Part shown: piece after piece, positions 10,783 through 24,527 of the stretch
Layout: each line of letters opens with the position of its first letter
Numbering within the stretch: the first letter of the stretch is position 1
Made by a program: the position numbers and the translations under genes
The notes under the pieces: model-generated
What the model saw: the letters and a program-made list of their open reading frames with translations, nothing else
The model's database searches: none
What the model was told of the DNA's origin: nothing
Assembly: GCA_014529385.2 (NCBI GenBank)
Contig: CM043958.1
Span: forward strand, 148,649,293-148,713,292
Direction of reading: 5' to 3'
Length of the DNA: 64,000 nucleotides
DNA from: Adiantum capillus-veneris
Taxonomy: Eukaryota > Streptophyta > Polypodiopsida > Polypodiales > Pteridaceae

Positions 10783-11528
10783 AAATGCATCTCTTCCCCT
10801 CCTAGGTCCCATCTCCCTTTCATGTTTTTAGATACATTGTAGATAAAAAGAGGGTATGTACTTCCATGTATAGCATTCGTGATTTCGGTTATCCTCCTTT
10901 GTTGATTGTGGCGATGTTTTTTCAAGTGAGAGGGGATTTACTTTCTCTCGGTCTTCCTCGCTCGTTGAAAATGCTCAATGTGAAGTGATGTTAGTGTTGT
11001 GGCTTTGTGCTTGCAAGGTTTTTCAGTGTCAACTTGGTGCCCCATCTTTGCACTTTAAAATCCTAAATAGCAAGGTACTCTTTGTTTCCTTGGCCTTTTT
11101 ATTTTTTGGGTGCATTGTGTTTTTTTAACTTTGTGAAGTTGTATAGTATTGTGTGCTTTTTATTTGTGCTTCACGTTTGGTTACAAATAAATTAGCTTGA
11201 GGTTAATCACTTTTTGTGCATCAGGCATTTGCAATGCATTTAGAAAACCTCTATTTCCATTTAGTGCAGCTTATGGTTGGCTATTTGAAGACATTTAGGG
11301 TTGATCATTTGCATATCATAAGAATGACCACTTAGGGTTGCTTAGGTTGGATTGTTTAGTGTGAACCTATTGCACGTTATCATGTAGTCACATTGATTTG
11401 GTCTCGAATCACTTAGGGTTGGCTACTCTAAATTGGCTTAGGGTTGGCCATGTACATTTGCTCAAGGTTGGTCGCTAAGAACCAGCTTGGAGTTTGCCAT
11501 GCAAATTCGCTTAGGTTTGGTCTCTATA
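10344..11528. other. Non-coding DNA with a (TC)n tract
   Basis: No gene was seen. The stretch holds a 48-bp TC microsatellite (10734-10781). From about 11290 the phrase TTAGGGTTGG begins to recur, leading into the degenerate array described next. Near 10470-10580 short phrases such as GTGGCTATATGCA and GCAGCTATATGCACTACTA also repeat irregularly. Confidence 0.5.
10734..10781. repeat. (TC)n microsatellite
   Basis: About 24 uninterrupted TC units. The serine-leucine and arginine-glutamate frames across it are products of the repeat, not proteins. Confidence 0.98.
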
Positions 11529-12030
11529 AACCAACTTAGGGCCATGTTGGTTTGGTTGTTTTGGTTTACTTAGGGCTAACCGCTTAGGATTAGCAACTTA
11601 GGGTCTAGAATAAATGGTCTCATCGCTTTGAGTTGGTTGTGTAAAGCCTCTTACAATTGAACACTTTAAGCTAGCTTAGGACCAAGTTAGTTTAGTCATT
11701 TCAATTTGCTTAGGGCTAGCTGCTTAGGGTTTAGCTTTTATGCTTTGGCCAATTTGAGTTGGTCATGTAGAATCACTTAAGGTTAGCCGCTCTAAGCTAG
11801 CTTAGGACCATGCTGGTCTAGTCATTTTAGTCTTCTTAAGGCTAGTTTATTAGGGTTAGTCAAGTAGGGTTAGAAGTTTAGGGTTAATCAATTATGGTTT
11901 GGCCGCTCTAAACCAGCTTAGGGACACTTAGGGTTGGCCACTCTAAGTTGGCTCAGGACCATTTTGGTTTATGTTTTTGAATTTTCTTAGGGTTAGTCAC
12001 TTAGTGTTAATTGCTTATGGTTAAACGAGC
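11529..12030. repeat. Degenerate tandem array with AGGGTTGG/CTTAGG motifs
   Basis: Four diverged units can be followed from their shared start, close to AAGCTAGCTTAGGACCA: near 11529, 11668, 11794 and 11945, spaced about 140, 126 and 151 bp. Each continues with TTTAGTCATTTT-like and CTTAGGGCTAGC-like text, then a GGCCACTCTAA or GGTTGTGTAAAGCC ending. The TTAGGG bursts resemble plant telomere repeats only superficially, because they sit in longer units. Confidence 0.7.
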
Positions 12031-12924
12031 TTGAGCTTTTTTTTTTCATTCTAATGGTGCACTTGACTTTCTTATTTTAAAAAATCCTACGGATGGATTG
12101 AGACTCTATCACTGAACTATTCAAAGCAGATAGCTACACCTATAAAGAGGCACTCGATTCTTATGAGTTTGGCTCACTGCTTGCAAGCTATCAGTCAATG
12201 GTAATCATACTTAATATCTTTCATTAAACTATGATAAATGCATAGTGAGTTTACATTCTCTCCTACTTTTAGCCATATCTCACATTTTCTCAACCAACCT
12301 TCCCCTATTTTCCCCCTATTTTAAGCCACATCTCTCCTTCACCTAATTCAAGACTGAGTATGACCCTAGTTTAGTTGCCCTTTAGTGCCGATATGGAGGA
12401 TTGGGAAAGGTTCATGCAAGCCTCACAGTAGCTTGCAAACTTAGGATATAACATGCCCTCTCTCTATGGCACACCCCATGTTACAAGCATCCCACCCACT
12501 GCACCCTTTACAACACAGGTGACCCATCGAGCTTCAAATCTAAACACCAAAGAATCCACCACAAAACCCACAAGGGAACCTAGCCCGCACTCCACCCCTA
12601 GCCATACCCCCTCTCACATGACATCTAGTTCTCATTGTACCTCTATCAAGATAGTTTCCAAATCTCATAGTCCCCCCCGCCCCTTCCTTGTAGCATGTTT
12701 TGGGTTCATAGGGTTCTAGCTCTTCTCAACAATCTATGTCAATTGGAGGGACTGGTTACATGGTTGCTTTGGTAGTGTGCACATATCAGAGGATGATTGG
12801 GTAGAGGTGGATGAGAACAACCTTTGATACGTGGTCTATGATGAAATGAGGAGGCCATACTTAGATGCATGAGGCACCTCTTTAGTGTCTCAACTCCGTC
12901 AATTGGTCAACTCTACCTCCAAGG
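12031..12924. other. Non-coding DNA; one Ser/Thr/Pro-rich frame
   Basis: The plus frame 12453-12719 encodes an 88-residue stretch rich in Ser, Thr, Pro and His without any domain I recognise. It could be the remnant of a gag-like N-terminus (upstream text reads MEDWERFMQAS), but nothing else supports that. Confidence 0.35.
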
Positions 12925-13600
12925 TTTTTGCATGTAAGAGTAGGACAATTAGCGGCTTTATTTAGACCAACAATAAACCACTTTTGTGAGAGTTGTTGAA
13001 ATTTTAGGTTGAAGTTAGATGTGATCCAAGTGCTATCAGTAGATAACAACTTATGTGGCACAAGAGAAATTTTTTGAAAAAAAAAACATTGTTTAACCAG
13101 TTTGGTTAAGTCTAGTGGGACTGTCTTCTCCAGTCAGAGAGTGTTGACTAGCTCCACCAAATAGCTAAGTAAAGCTAAAATGGCAAGGTAAGGGTGTTTT
13201 GGGAAAATCGGAAGACCCTTTCCAATGATCCCTTGAACTATAGGGTCATTAATAATTTTCACATCCCAAGTGCAAACGTGCTTACCAAATCACCAAAGTC
13301 TTTTAAAAAACATCGTACTATTTACAAGAACAGTCTAGAATAGCATTGTATTATAAAAAGTCATTGGTGTAAATTAGACTCTTAATGGGCTGATGATATG
13401 TCCATCCTATCATGACATTTTTGAACAGGTTATGGTTACTAAAAACTATATCAAAATAAGATTTATTTTGGTGAAAACAAATCAAGGAGTTCATTGTTGT
13501 ATAAACAGTGTACATAGATACAATTTTCCGCCAAAGATCTGTTGGAAATACACTTTCTCTTGCAAGGGCCAAAAATTACGTGCATATCAAAATAAGTTCT
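12925..13600 (-). pseudogene. Penelope-like element fragment A
   Basis: Minus strand. The piece aligns collinearly with 25780-26404 of fragment B, about 80% by eye. It reads GLNKAANCPTLTCKNL (about 12940-12990), matching the first conserved RT block of Penelope-like elements (V-DKA-N----CK). Upstream text gives TVPLDLTKLVKQ and FFFQKISLVPHKLLST. The active-site half found in fragment B is missing here. Whether the DNA beyond 13600 also belongs to the element cannot be told, as no GIY-YIG endonuclease motif is seen. Confidence 0.55.
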
Positions 13601-15429
13601 GTGTCAAGGAGTTTTCCAACAAAGGTGTTCCTTTCTCTACCTCTAGTGGAACTATAAGACTTTCCTCTATTTAAGCTAGAAGAAGTGCTAGGTGTTAGGG
13701 AGGATGTAAAAGAGCTGTTGGCGGTGGTTAGTGAGCTAGGTCTTTTGAGAGATGGAGAATTATCATCCTCAATGCAATAGCAATTTTAACACCTTTGTAG
13801 TTGACATAGGTGGTGAGATATGTGTCGGGCTCATCAAATTTAAATTTTTTAAGAATGTCAAGCTTCAAGCTTCAAAAGGAATTGAAAGCAATCAGAAGCA
13901 ACTACAGGGAATTTAGCTTGCCCACCGAGTTAGGAACAAATAAGAGATAAATGGAAGTCTATAGTTTTTTTTTTGAAAGAGATGTTCCAAATGATTGAGA
14001 ATGTATCAAATAGCATGTTCAAACTACATAATGTTGGAATCACAAGAGGCCTTCTGGTTGAGGAGCTTCCAAGCACATTTCAAGTAAGGTCAAAAGACTT
14101 TCCAAATTGATTCTATGTAGAAGTCAAGATTGCTCTTGGAAAACTCCATATTTTCTTTTGTGCGATGTATATCCCGAAATTAGAGGCACATTTCTACTTA
14201 TCTCTTAAATTGAGGCTAAAAGGGGCCTTAATGTGCTCCCATTTGTCCAAAAATTGTTCCCCTTTAGTATTTTGAGTCTGTAGTCTTCAACTCTAGATGC
14301 AAGTAGGTTGGTAGGATAGACACAAGTTTCATTGACTATGGGTGCTTAAAAAGCTTTATTGAAAAGAATCCATAGTTTATGGTCCACTCCAAAAGATTCT
14401 ACTTTAATTTGTCTGACTAATAAGAAAGAGAAAACTTTATAGAGTTTAGGTACCATGTTTAAAAGGGTAGACTCACTGCGGGTGCACAAATTATTTTGGA
14501 ATTATTTAATAGCTTCTAGAGTAGCATTGTCTCTACAAAAGAAGCCACCAGTTTGTGGGACAATAGGGGTAGTAGGGGTACTAACAAAGCAGGATTAAGG
14601 TCACAAAATTTCTTAAGAAGATTAGGAGGTTCAGCACCAAAAGAAGAAAACATAGCAAGATCTTGATTGTGCTAATATAAGTAGTTGGGAGATATATTGA
14701 AAAATTGTAGCTACCCCATCACCAGTATCTTTGTCCAAAGTAGACAAAATTTTCACCTCATCATTAAAGAGAATCATTTGTAAAATAGATTACTTTTTAT
14801 CAGATGTTAGGGAAAAATCATAGATAAGGTTTGATGCGTCCAAGTTGCTAATACATCGAAGGACAAGGGAGCTAGCCACAGAAAGAGGTTATAAAGACAA
14901 ATGAAGACCTTGGGAGAGGGATACGGCCTATAACAAAAGTTTGAAAGATTAGACTTGTTTATTTTGGATCAGAGATCACTTTTTTTTTTTTTTTTCTAGC
15001 AAGAAAAGGTCTAGTGTTAAGGGAATTGGCTTTTTTAGGGGGTTGATCCGTTAGGTATTGTGTAAATTGTTTCATTATCCTTGCATGTTTCAGTGGGTCA
15101 TGGATGACTCTCATGAGATTAGTCATATTGTCCTTAATGTGTTCGTGAAAATTTATTTAGAATCAAGGTAAGTAAATATGGATCAACCTACAAACCTAAA
15201 ATTGGCAAAGTCTAAAGACTGTCATAGACATTAACAGGAATCAAAAACTATAGCCTAAGGTGGACTGCCTAACACCAATCAACTTAAACAAGAATTATAG
15301 TCAGTGGGTCCACCACACCCCTATAAATCTCTAAAGGAAATATCTTGGTCTGCAAGAAATCTAGAAGAGCCTTGTGTTTAGGACGTGTGTGTTGTTGTTT
15401 TAAACTTATACCTATACACAAAATAATAT
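13601..15429. other. Unassigned A+T-rich DNA
   Basis: No recognisable domain on either strand. Some minus-strand frames look faintly protein-like (for example DTYLTTYVNYKGV-like text near 13810) and may be degraded upstream parts of Penelope-like fragment A. A poly-T tract lies at about 14980-14996. Confidence 0.35.
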
Positions 15430-15770
15430 AATAGTTCAAAATACAGCTGGTTTTAGATAAGGGATAAGGAGAAGCACAAAACCGACTCAGTCTTTGATTC
15501 ATTTTGGCGTGCTAAAGTAAGAATGAGGTATCATTCTAGTGTTTTTGTACAAGGGATAATCTAGAATAATTGACTACAGAGTGAAAACGGCCAAGTATAA
15601 CAATGATGCATAGCAATTAAGCCAAAAAGATCCTAAGTAAAGATAGAGTGCTCACTTGCATCCAAATAAATTAAAAAACAAGATTCATTAGCCTTGAATA
15701 CGCATTACAGGTGTCAATGAACCTATTAGTTGTTATCCATGTCCTACTTAAAACCGTTCTAACTTATACC
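15430..15770. repeat. Dispersed repeat X, partial copy
   Basis: It shares ordered phrases with 18100-18400 and 59050-59370: AGCTGG-TTTAGA, AGCACAAAA-C-ACTCAGTCTT, TTGATTCATTTTG, AGAATGAG-TATCATTCTAG, then TTAGCCTTGAAT-CG--TTACAGGTGTC and AATTGTTAT-CATGTCC-ACTTA. No open frame runs through it. The family may be an untranslated part of a retroelement. Confidence 0.65.
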
Positions 15771-17129
15771 TACCATCCATGTAGTGTTAAATAACAGTAA
15801 GTATCCATTCTCAAAACAGTAAGCCACAGATGAAACTGACATGCGTGTGTGTGCCATTTCTCCATTGATTAAGTGTAAGGTGTGTTTCTTTTAATTCTTT
15901 TTAGATTCATTTTAACTTGAGATCAAAAAGGTCTTCACTCCTTCTAGATCCAAGTGAGATTTATAGGTTATAAAAAAGGTTACTAGTGACACCAATATTT
16001 TAAAGACTTTTATATTTATTGAATTAGATTAAGTTCTCATTAGAACGCCACTACCCCTTTCGATCCAAGTGTCTCAACCATACTTTTGTCTTATAGAGTT
16101 TTGTGTTTATGTCTTATCGAAGCCACTTTTAATTTTAAAAGGTTTATGTTTATAAATTGTATCTCAATATATAATCTCTCAAAACCAGTCAATATTTAGC
16201 AGGGTATCTTGTGATCTTGAGTGCTCAATGTCTTCCAAATTCACGAATCTCTCTTTTTAAGACAAATAAATCCAAAAAAACTTATTTATGTACAATATTG
16301 CATAGCACTATTGAGGGTCTTTCAACAATTATACTGAGCAAAAGACTTCCAAACAAACCTCAAAATGGTTCTATGCCTAAAAAAACCCAAGCAATTAGGC
16401 TGCCAATTTTAATCTTAAACTTCAAATTGAAAAAGTATCAGCCAAAGAGAGTTTGTTTAGAGAGTTAGTATAAGCCAAAAAGGATTTTGTAACTAGTCTT
16501 TTTAAAAAAAAAAATCTTTCTAAATAACCGAAATTGGCTAATGCTTGAGAAAAAATATATATTATAGTGTTATTTATACATCCAAATACACAATAATTTT
16601 TCTAAGCCTAACAGTTTGTACGGCAAAAAGCCATTAAAACAACATAATTTTAAGATGCTCCATATCCATTGATAATCAACCTTAAAGTTATGGTCATTAT
16701 CCCAACCCAAGGGAAGTAACAAAAAAGCAATTAGTCTTAGCAGTTCCATTAGTCACCTTTTTTCATATATAAAAGTAGTGCATGGTTACGAGTTAATCAA
16801 CAGAGTATGATATCCTTAATAATCACACCATGAGAAGGATCTACTCACATTGCTCAATCATTCTCATGGAATTCAAGAAAACAAAACCAGATAAAGTGTC
16901 CCTCCTCCCCTTTTTTAAAATTTTTAATCACCAAATATTGGAAGATCATAGCCACTCATGTTAAAAGCAATGTTAAAGTCAAAAAATACCTTTTTGAAAA
17001 CAATTTTCACTGATTATACTAGAAAGCACTCATCTAAAACGTTCACAACCTCATTAACATTCAATCGAGGCGGCACAAAACAGAGCCCAAGAGGAGAAAA
17101 ACCCAGTTCATCATGAATCAATAAAGTAT
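15771..17129. other. Unassigned DNA
   Basis: No gene or clear repeat pair was recognised. A plus frame at 16211-16468 gives a Lys-rich 85-residue product without a motif, judged chance. Confidence 0.4.
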
Positions 17130-17965
17130 TATCATTTAAAAACCACAGTGATTGATTATAGTGGCAGTAAACCATAGGTATTTATTACCAAAAACCCAAG
17201 CATGGTTAGGCACCAACCTCAGAGGTCATGCCTAGCTCAACCATCTCCCATGAATGCAAGTAGTTTCGCACTCCAACCACACAGTATGCTCAACAACAAA
17301 ATAACCTCAACCTCTCTTCTCCGGACACACACAATGTAGTCAAGGCTAAGTGAGGGACGGGAGCTTCCCTCACCTTTAAAAAAGGGGAGCCATCAACTGC
17401 AGTCAGAGAGGGACCCCCACAGAGTATGCTGACAAGATCCACACATAGACCAAGAAGGTAGGACATGATAAGCTCATGTAGTGCACACAAGTAGGTGTAT
17501 GGTAGTGGTGGAAGGGTGAGGGTAAGAGAGAGTGTACGAGAGAGAGCACAAAGGTAGCAAGGTGTGTTGTAGGGCATTAAGGGTAGGGATGGGTTGATGC
17601 CCATCAAGTTTGGGAAAAGAGTCCTCATAAAAGTCCACGTACATTTGTGTACCAAGGTGATAACCCCTTTTGTAAAAACATCCTAAGGATTGTTCCCTTG
17701 CAAATAATATATTAGGAGTTTATTAGGGTGCAGTTCTATATAAGGGTAAACCTGAGGGTAGTACCAGATCTAAGCAGATTAGAGTATATGTAGGTTAACT
17801 AACCACAAAAAGGGTTTCCAATTAATCTAGGTTAGGTTTAGGTCCTATCTAGGCTAAAGTTTAAAGTCATATATAGAGGGGGATGTTTGTTATTTTGGCA
17901 AATTTAGACTAATAATTTGAGCCACAAGTTTGATGGTGAAAAATAAGCAGTAGATATACACTAGG

Positions 17966-18053
<88 letters not shown>

Positions 18054-18420
18054 TTGTACTAATTATAATAAATACACACCAATGAACAAGAAGTTCAAAA
18101 AGACGACAGGCTAAAGATGTCTAGGAAAAGATAAGTACAGAAACAACACATTCTTTGATTCATAACTGTATAGTATAATAAGAATGAAGTAACATTCTAA
18201 ATGAGTTTATACAAAGGGATCAAATTTATCCCAGTTAGATCATCAAGTGTTTTCAAAGTCGGACAGCAGCAAGCTAAACCTTTTTAAGCCAAGCTAGAAT
18301 TCTCACCAACATCCATATAGTCAAGACAACAGATATGTTAGACTTGGCTACGTATGGCAGGCTTCAAAGAACCTATCAATTGTTATCCATGTCAAACTTA
18401 AAAATTATTAGACTAGCCTA
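17130..18420. repeat. Dispersed repeat X, copy 1, with empty site of the young gypsy
   Basis: This copy aligns with 51305-51800 followed by 58525-59380, that is, the same sequence without the 6.7-kb gypsy element. The matching point is CTCATAAAAG/TCCACGTACATTT at about 17633-17655. Shared landmarks are ACCACAGTGATTGATTAT, GAGTATGCTGA-AAGATCC, GGGTTGATGCCCATCA, GTACCAAGGTGATAACCCC, and a (GT)n array placed right after CTAGGTGAC. No coding capacity was found. Confidence 0.8.
17970..18051. repeat. (GT)n microsatellite
   Basis: About 41 GT units after CTAGGTGAC. The same array sits at the same point of the other full copy of repeat X (58849-58936), so the seed was carried by the repeat. Confidence 0.98.
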
Positions 18421-19262
18421 CTGTCTTATACATTGAAAGTAGATAATATCTCAAGTTTTTTCTGCATACAAAGTAAATCTACTAGAATTGCTTCATATGT
18501 TTATAACAATTCTTCTTGTTTACTTGTGAAAGGAAGTCGTCTACACTATATCATTCAAAGTATTCTTTTAGCTAAACATTGTATAAAAAAACAACCAAAG
18601 TTTTTAGATAGTTTTTTTTCCAAAGCTCACTGAGCAGGCCCAAGGTACAATTGTCCAGTTTTCAGCCATATTTGGCCTGAAGAATTCCAACCTATTTAGT
18701 GCTAAGGCCAAAGTTCAATATTTTATTTTTGCTAAACCAAGTGAGCAGGTCTGCCTAGATTATAAAATATATTCTCTCCAAAATTTCAAAAACTTGAACT
18801 ACTCAGTGTACCAAAGCTAGGTAGTAAAGTGCCACCAAAAGATGAGCTAGCTGTAAAAAGTTTTGGATTTAAGCCAGATATCAAAGACCCAAAAAGGCCA
18901 ACCAGTAATCAGCAGTCAAGGAGTAGGTAAATCAAAGCAAACCAGTAACCCCACCTCAGTATAGAGATACCCAAAAAAAGGCCAACCAGTAATGAGCAGT
19001 CGAGATGTAGGTAAATCAAAGCAAACCAATACCCCCTCCTCAGTATAGAGATTATTGTATTTTTAGATTTTTCAAACCTAGACCAGATTAAAGGCATTAA
19101 TCCAGTAGTCAATAGCATGTTTTAGATTTTTCACCTCAAGGCAAGCAAGACAAAGTCCAGCAAGATCAGTACAAAAAAGTGAAAGGATCTTGCAAAGAAA
19201 CTGCTCAGAGAAGTATTAGCCTTCATTAGTGTCACAAAGTGATGATGTGGCTACCAAGAGTA
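18421..19262. repeat. Unassigned DNA with an 80-bp tandem duplication
   Basis: The phrase GGCCAACCAGTAAT-AGCAGTC(A/G)AG, then GTAGGTAAATCAAAGCAAACCA, then CTCAGTATAGAGAT occurs at 18896-18971 and again at 18976-19050. No gene was recognised. Similar text (GGTAAATCAAAGCAGTC and CCTTAGTAGAGAGATTAAG) occurs near 23036-23090. Confidence 0.6.
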
Positions 19263-19400
19263 GAAACCCTAATTTCTGCCAAAAACCCTAATTCTTGCAA
19301 ACCCTAATTTCTACCAGAAACCCTAATCCATAGAAACCCTAATTTATGGAAACCCTAACCCTAACTGCTAGCTGAAACCCTAAAGTGGTTGAAACCCTAA
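19263..19400. repeat. Cluster of eight AAACCCTAA boxes
   Basis: In 138 bp, AAACCCTAA occurs eight times with spacers of about 5-20 bp, plus one extra CCCTAA directly after the sixth. This is the plant telomere unit in a spaced rather than tandem layout. Such telo-boxes are known in promoters of translation-related plant genes, but the downstream sequence here is a microsatellite and a retroelement relic, so no function can be assigned. It could be a decayed interstitial telomere tract or part of a retroelement leader. Confidence 0.85.
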
Positions 19401-19514
19401 TTTTTTGGCGGCAAATGCCACGTGGCAGCTGTACGGATTTTTTCGGATTTTGCGACGCTGAAAAAGACCAGCCAAGCGACGCAATTTTTTGCTTTTTCTC
19501 TATGCTTTGGCAAG

Positions 19515-22331
<2,817 letters not shown>

Positions 22332-24447
22332 TCTACTCCAAATGGAACCTAGAATTCAGCTTGGCCAAAGATCTGGTGCAGTGGGATGCAGAAGAGAGGA
22401 GTGACTCCGCTCCTTTATCAACAGATGCCTTGATTTAGATACTAGAGAACCATCCAAAATTATGTTACATTTAGCCAGAGGATCAATAGCAATCATAAAA
22501 AATTCCCACCTATTTTGTGCTTAAGCCATACTATAGTTAGTTAATGTTTTAATCCTACTAAACCATAGAGACCAATTGAGCAGAGCTCCATGAAATATAT
22601 AAGAAATGTTCTCAGAATTTCTCAAAAAAACCACAACTCCTTAATGTTTTTTTTGAAAAATAAAATCAAATTATCAAATGAACAAGTCTAAACTTCCATC
22701 AACAGCCAGACAACCAGTAGCCAATCAGCCATCATACCAAAATCAATAATCATAACCTGAATCTAATTTGACCTCATAAGGCAATTATTGTGTAACCATG
22801 TTTCCCCATACCACAAAATCCATATCAGTAACCTTAAGTCAGCCATATTTTGTTTATGCCAAAGTAGCAATTGGATTAATAGCCTAGGGAAGTTTCACCC
22901 AGAGCCCCCAAAAAATTTTGGAACAAGTTTTTTATGGTAAAATTACACACAATCTACCCTTATTCCGTGCCCAAGTGATCCATCAAAGTTTTAGATAGTA
23001 TATCCTCCAGCTCAGTGACCAAGGCAGCAGATGGTAGGTAAATCAAAGCAGTCAAGCACCCCCACCTTAGTAGAGAGATTAAGCCAAATACCAATGGATA
23101 GCCATGGTATTTATCTACAAACTGTATGTATCATAACCAGATAAACAACTGCAATCTCCCAAACTCAGATTTCGGCAGCATAACCAGTAACGCCACCAGG
23201 CTTTCAACACCATACTCACCATAAGTATCAAGCTAATGGAAAAAGCCCCAATTTTTCATTACTTTCCATGGTAAGCCACTACTTCAGAGAGTAGAAATGA
23301 GCAGGATAGAAGCCCTCACAAAAATCGAGTGTTTAGCAACTAATCCACCTCATTAGAAGTAATAAGCCAAAAACTAATTATGGTATCATATGTGCCATGT
23401 ATGAATTATAACCAGAACTTGCAAATTTACCATTTGAGTGATTTACCCCTTATCCTCCTATATCAAAATATCAACCATTCAAAATCAACCATCTTTTATA
23501 CATCAACACTAAAAGGTCCTGTCAAACCTAGATTAGTGGTAAAAGCCAATGTGGTAAAATTGAATAGTACACACTAAATATGGTGAATAAAAAACCTTTG
23601 AAGTGGAAGCCATCTAACAATCAGCACAGTAGCAGTGGAAATGTGTTACTACAGAGCCACGCATCAACCTTTCTTGCATATTCTCCTCTACGCCAAGAAA
23701 TTTTACACCAAGACCAAGTCTAAGTGAAGGGAACACCCCCTCACCTTATATGGTAGAGGAGGTAGGGAAGATCTCCAAAAGTACTCAGTTGTGGGGGTGT
23801 TGGAGCAGCCAAGCATCGATTTTTCTTAATATGCATGTCGGAGCTATAACAGCTACACATCATTCCAAGTGAGGTAGGCAAAGAATCCATGCCAAGCAAC
23901 CCTAACCTTCAGTGCAGTTATCAGAGCGGGATGGTGACACGCTATGCACGCCGCGACAGAGTGATTTAATAGATGAATCGATCAAATCTGAAGCCTCCAC
24001 ACTCGCCCATGTAAGAGGCCAAAAAAAGGGAATTAAGTGTACTTGGTAAGAGCTAAGGTAGGGGGTGATACGCATATGGTAACCACTGAGCCCATGTTCC
24101 AAAACAAAAGGTTCATACTAACCCAAGAAAGTAGTGTAGTATGGTTAGATCCATAAGGGGTTGCACCACCTAGTTAGGTTTATTTCGTGCAATTTATTCA
24201 GCCATGCTAATCAAGATAGCCTAGTTGGTCAGCAACGAGGAATTAAGTATCGATTAATTGATTTCATACTCAAGGAGGAGATCTTTATGCTAAGAGTATG
24301 ATGCTTGTACTCAAGCAACAAAGGCTTAGTCAAACCGCCAGAAGAGTGTTGGGTAAACTGTTACCACCATACATAGTTAGGGTAGTAGTACGAGTAGGTA
24401 GAGTTAGTGTACTCAGAACTAGCTACCCTGGACAGTTGTAGTGACCA
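22332..24447. other. Unassigned A+T-rich DNA
   Basis: No coding domain was recognised. The first 110 bp after the chromodomain frame could include the 3' end of the chromovirus (TTGGCCAAAGATCTGGTGCAG), but no matching LTR is present upstream. Near 23036-23090 there is text shared with 18905-19050. Confidence 0.4.
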
Positions 24448-24474
24448 TGTGTGTGTGTGTGTGTGTGTGTGTGT
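24448..24474. repeat. Short (GT)n tract
   Basis: About 13 GT units between GACCAT and CACAGTG. Confidence 0.95.
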
Positions 24475-24527
24475 CACAGTGTGCCCGCCCTATCCGAGGC
24501 AATTGAATAGGCCCATTGATTATTGGC

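Noticed and set aside
11230-12030. Interstitial telomere array
   Set aside because: The TTAGGG pieces are not tandem; they sit inside longer diverged units.
12453-12719. Ser/Thr/Pro-rich 88-codon frame as a gene
   Set aside because: No domain, no neighbouring coding signal and low-complexity composition.
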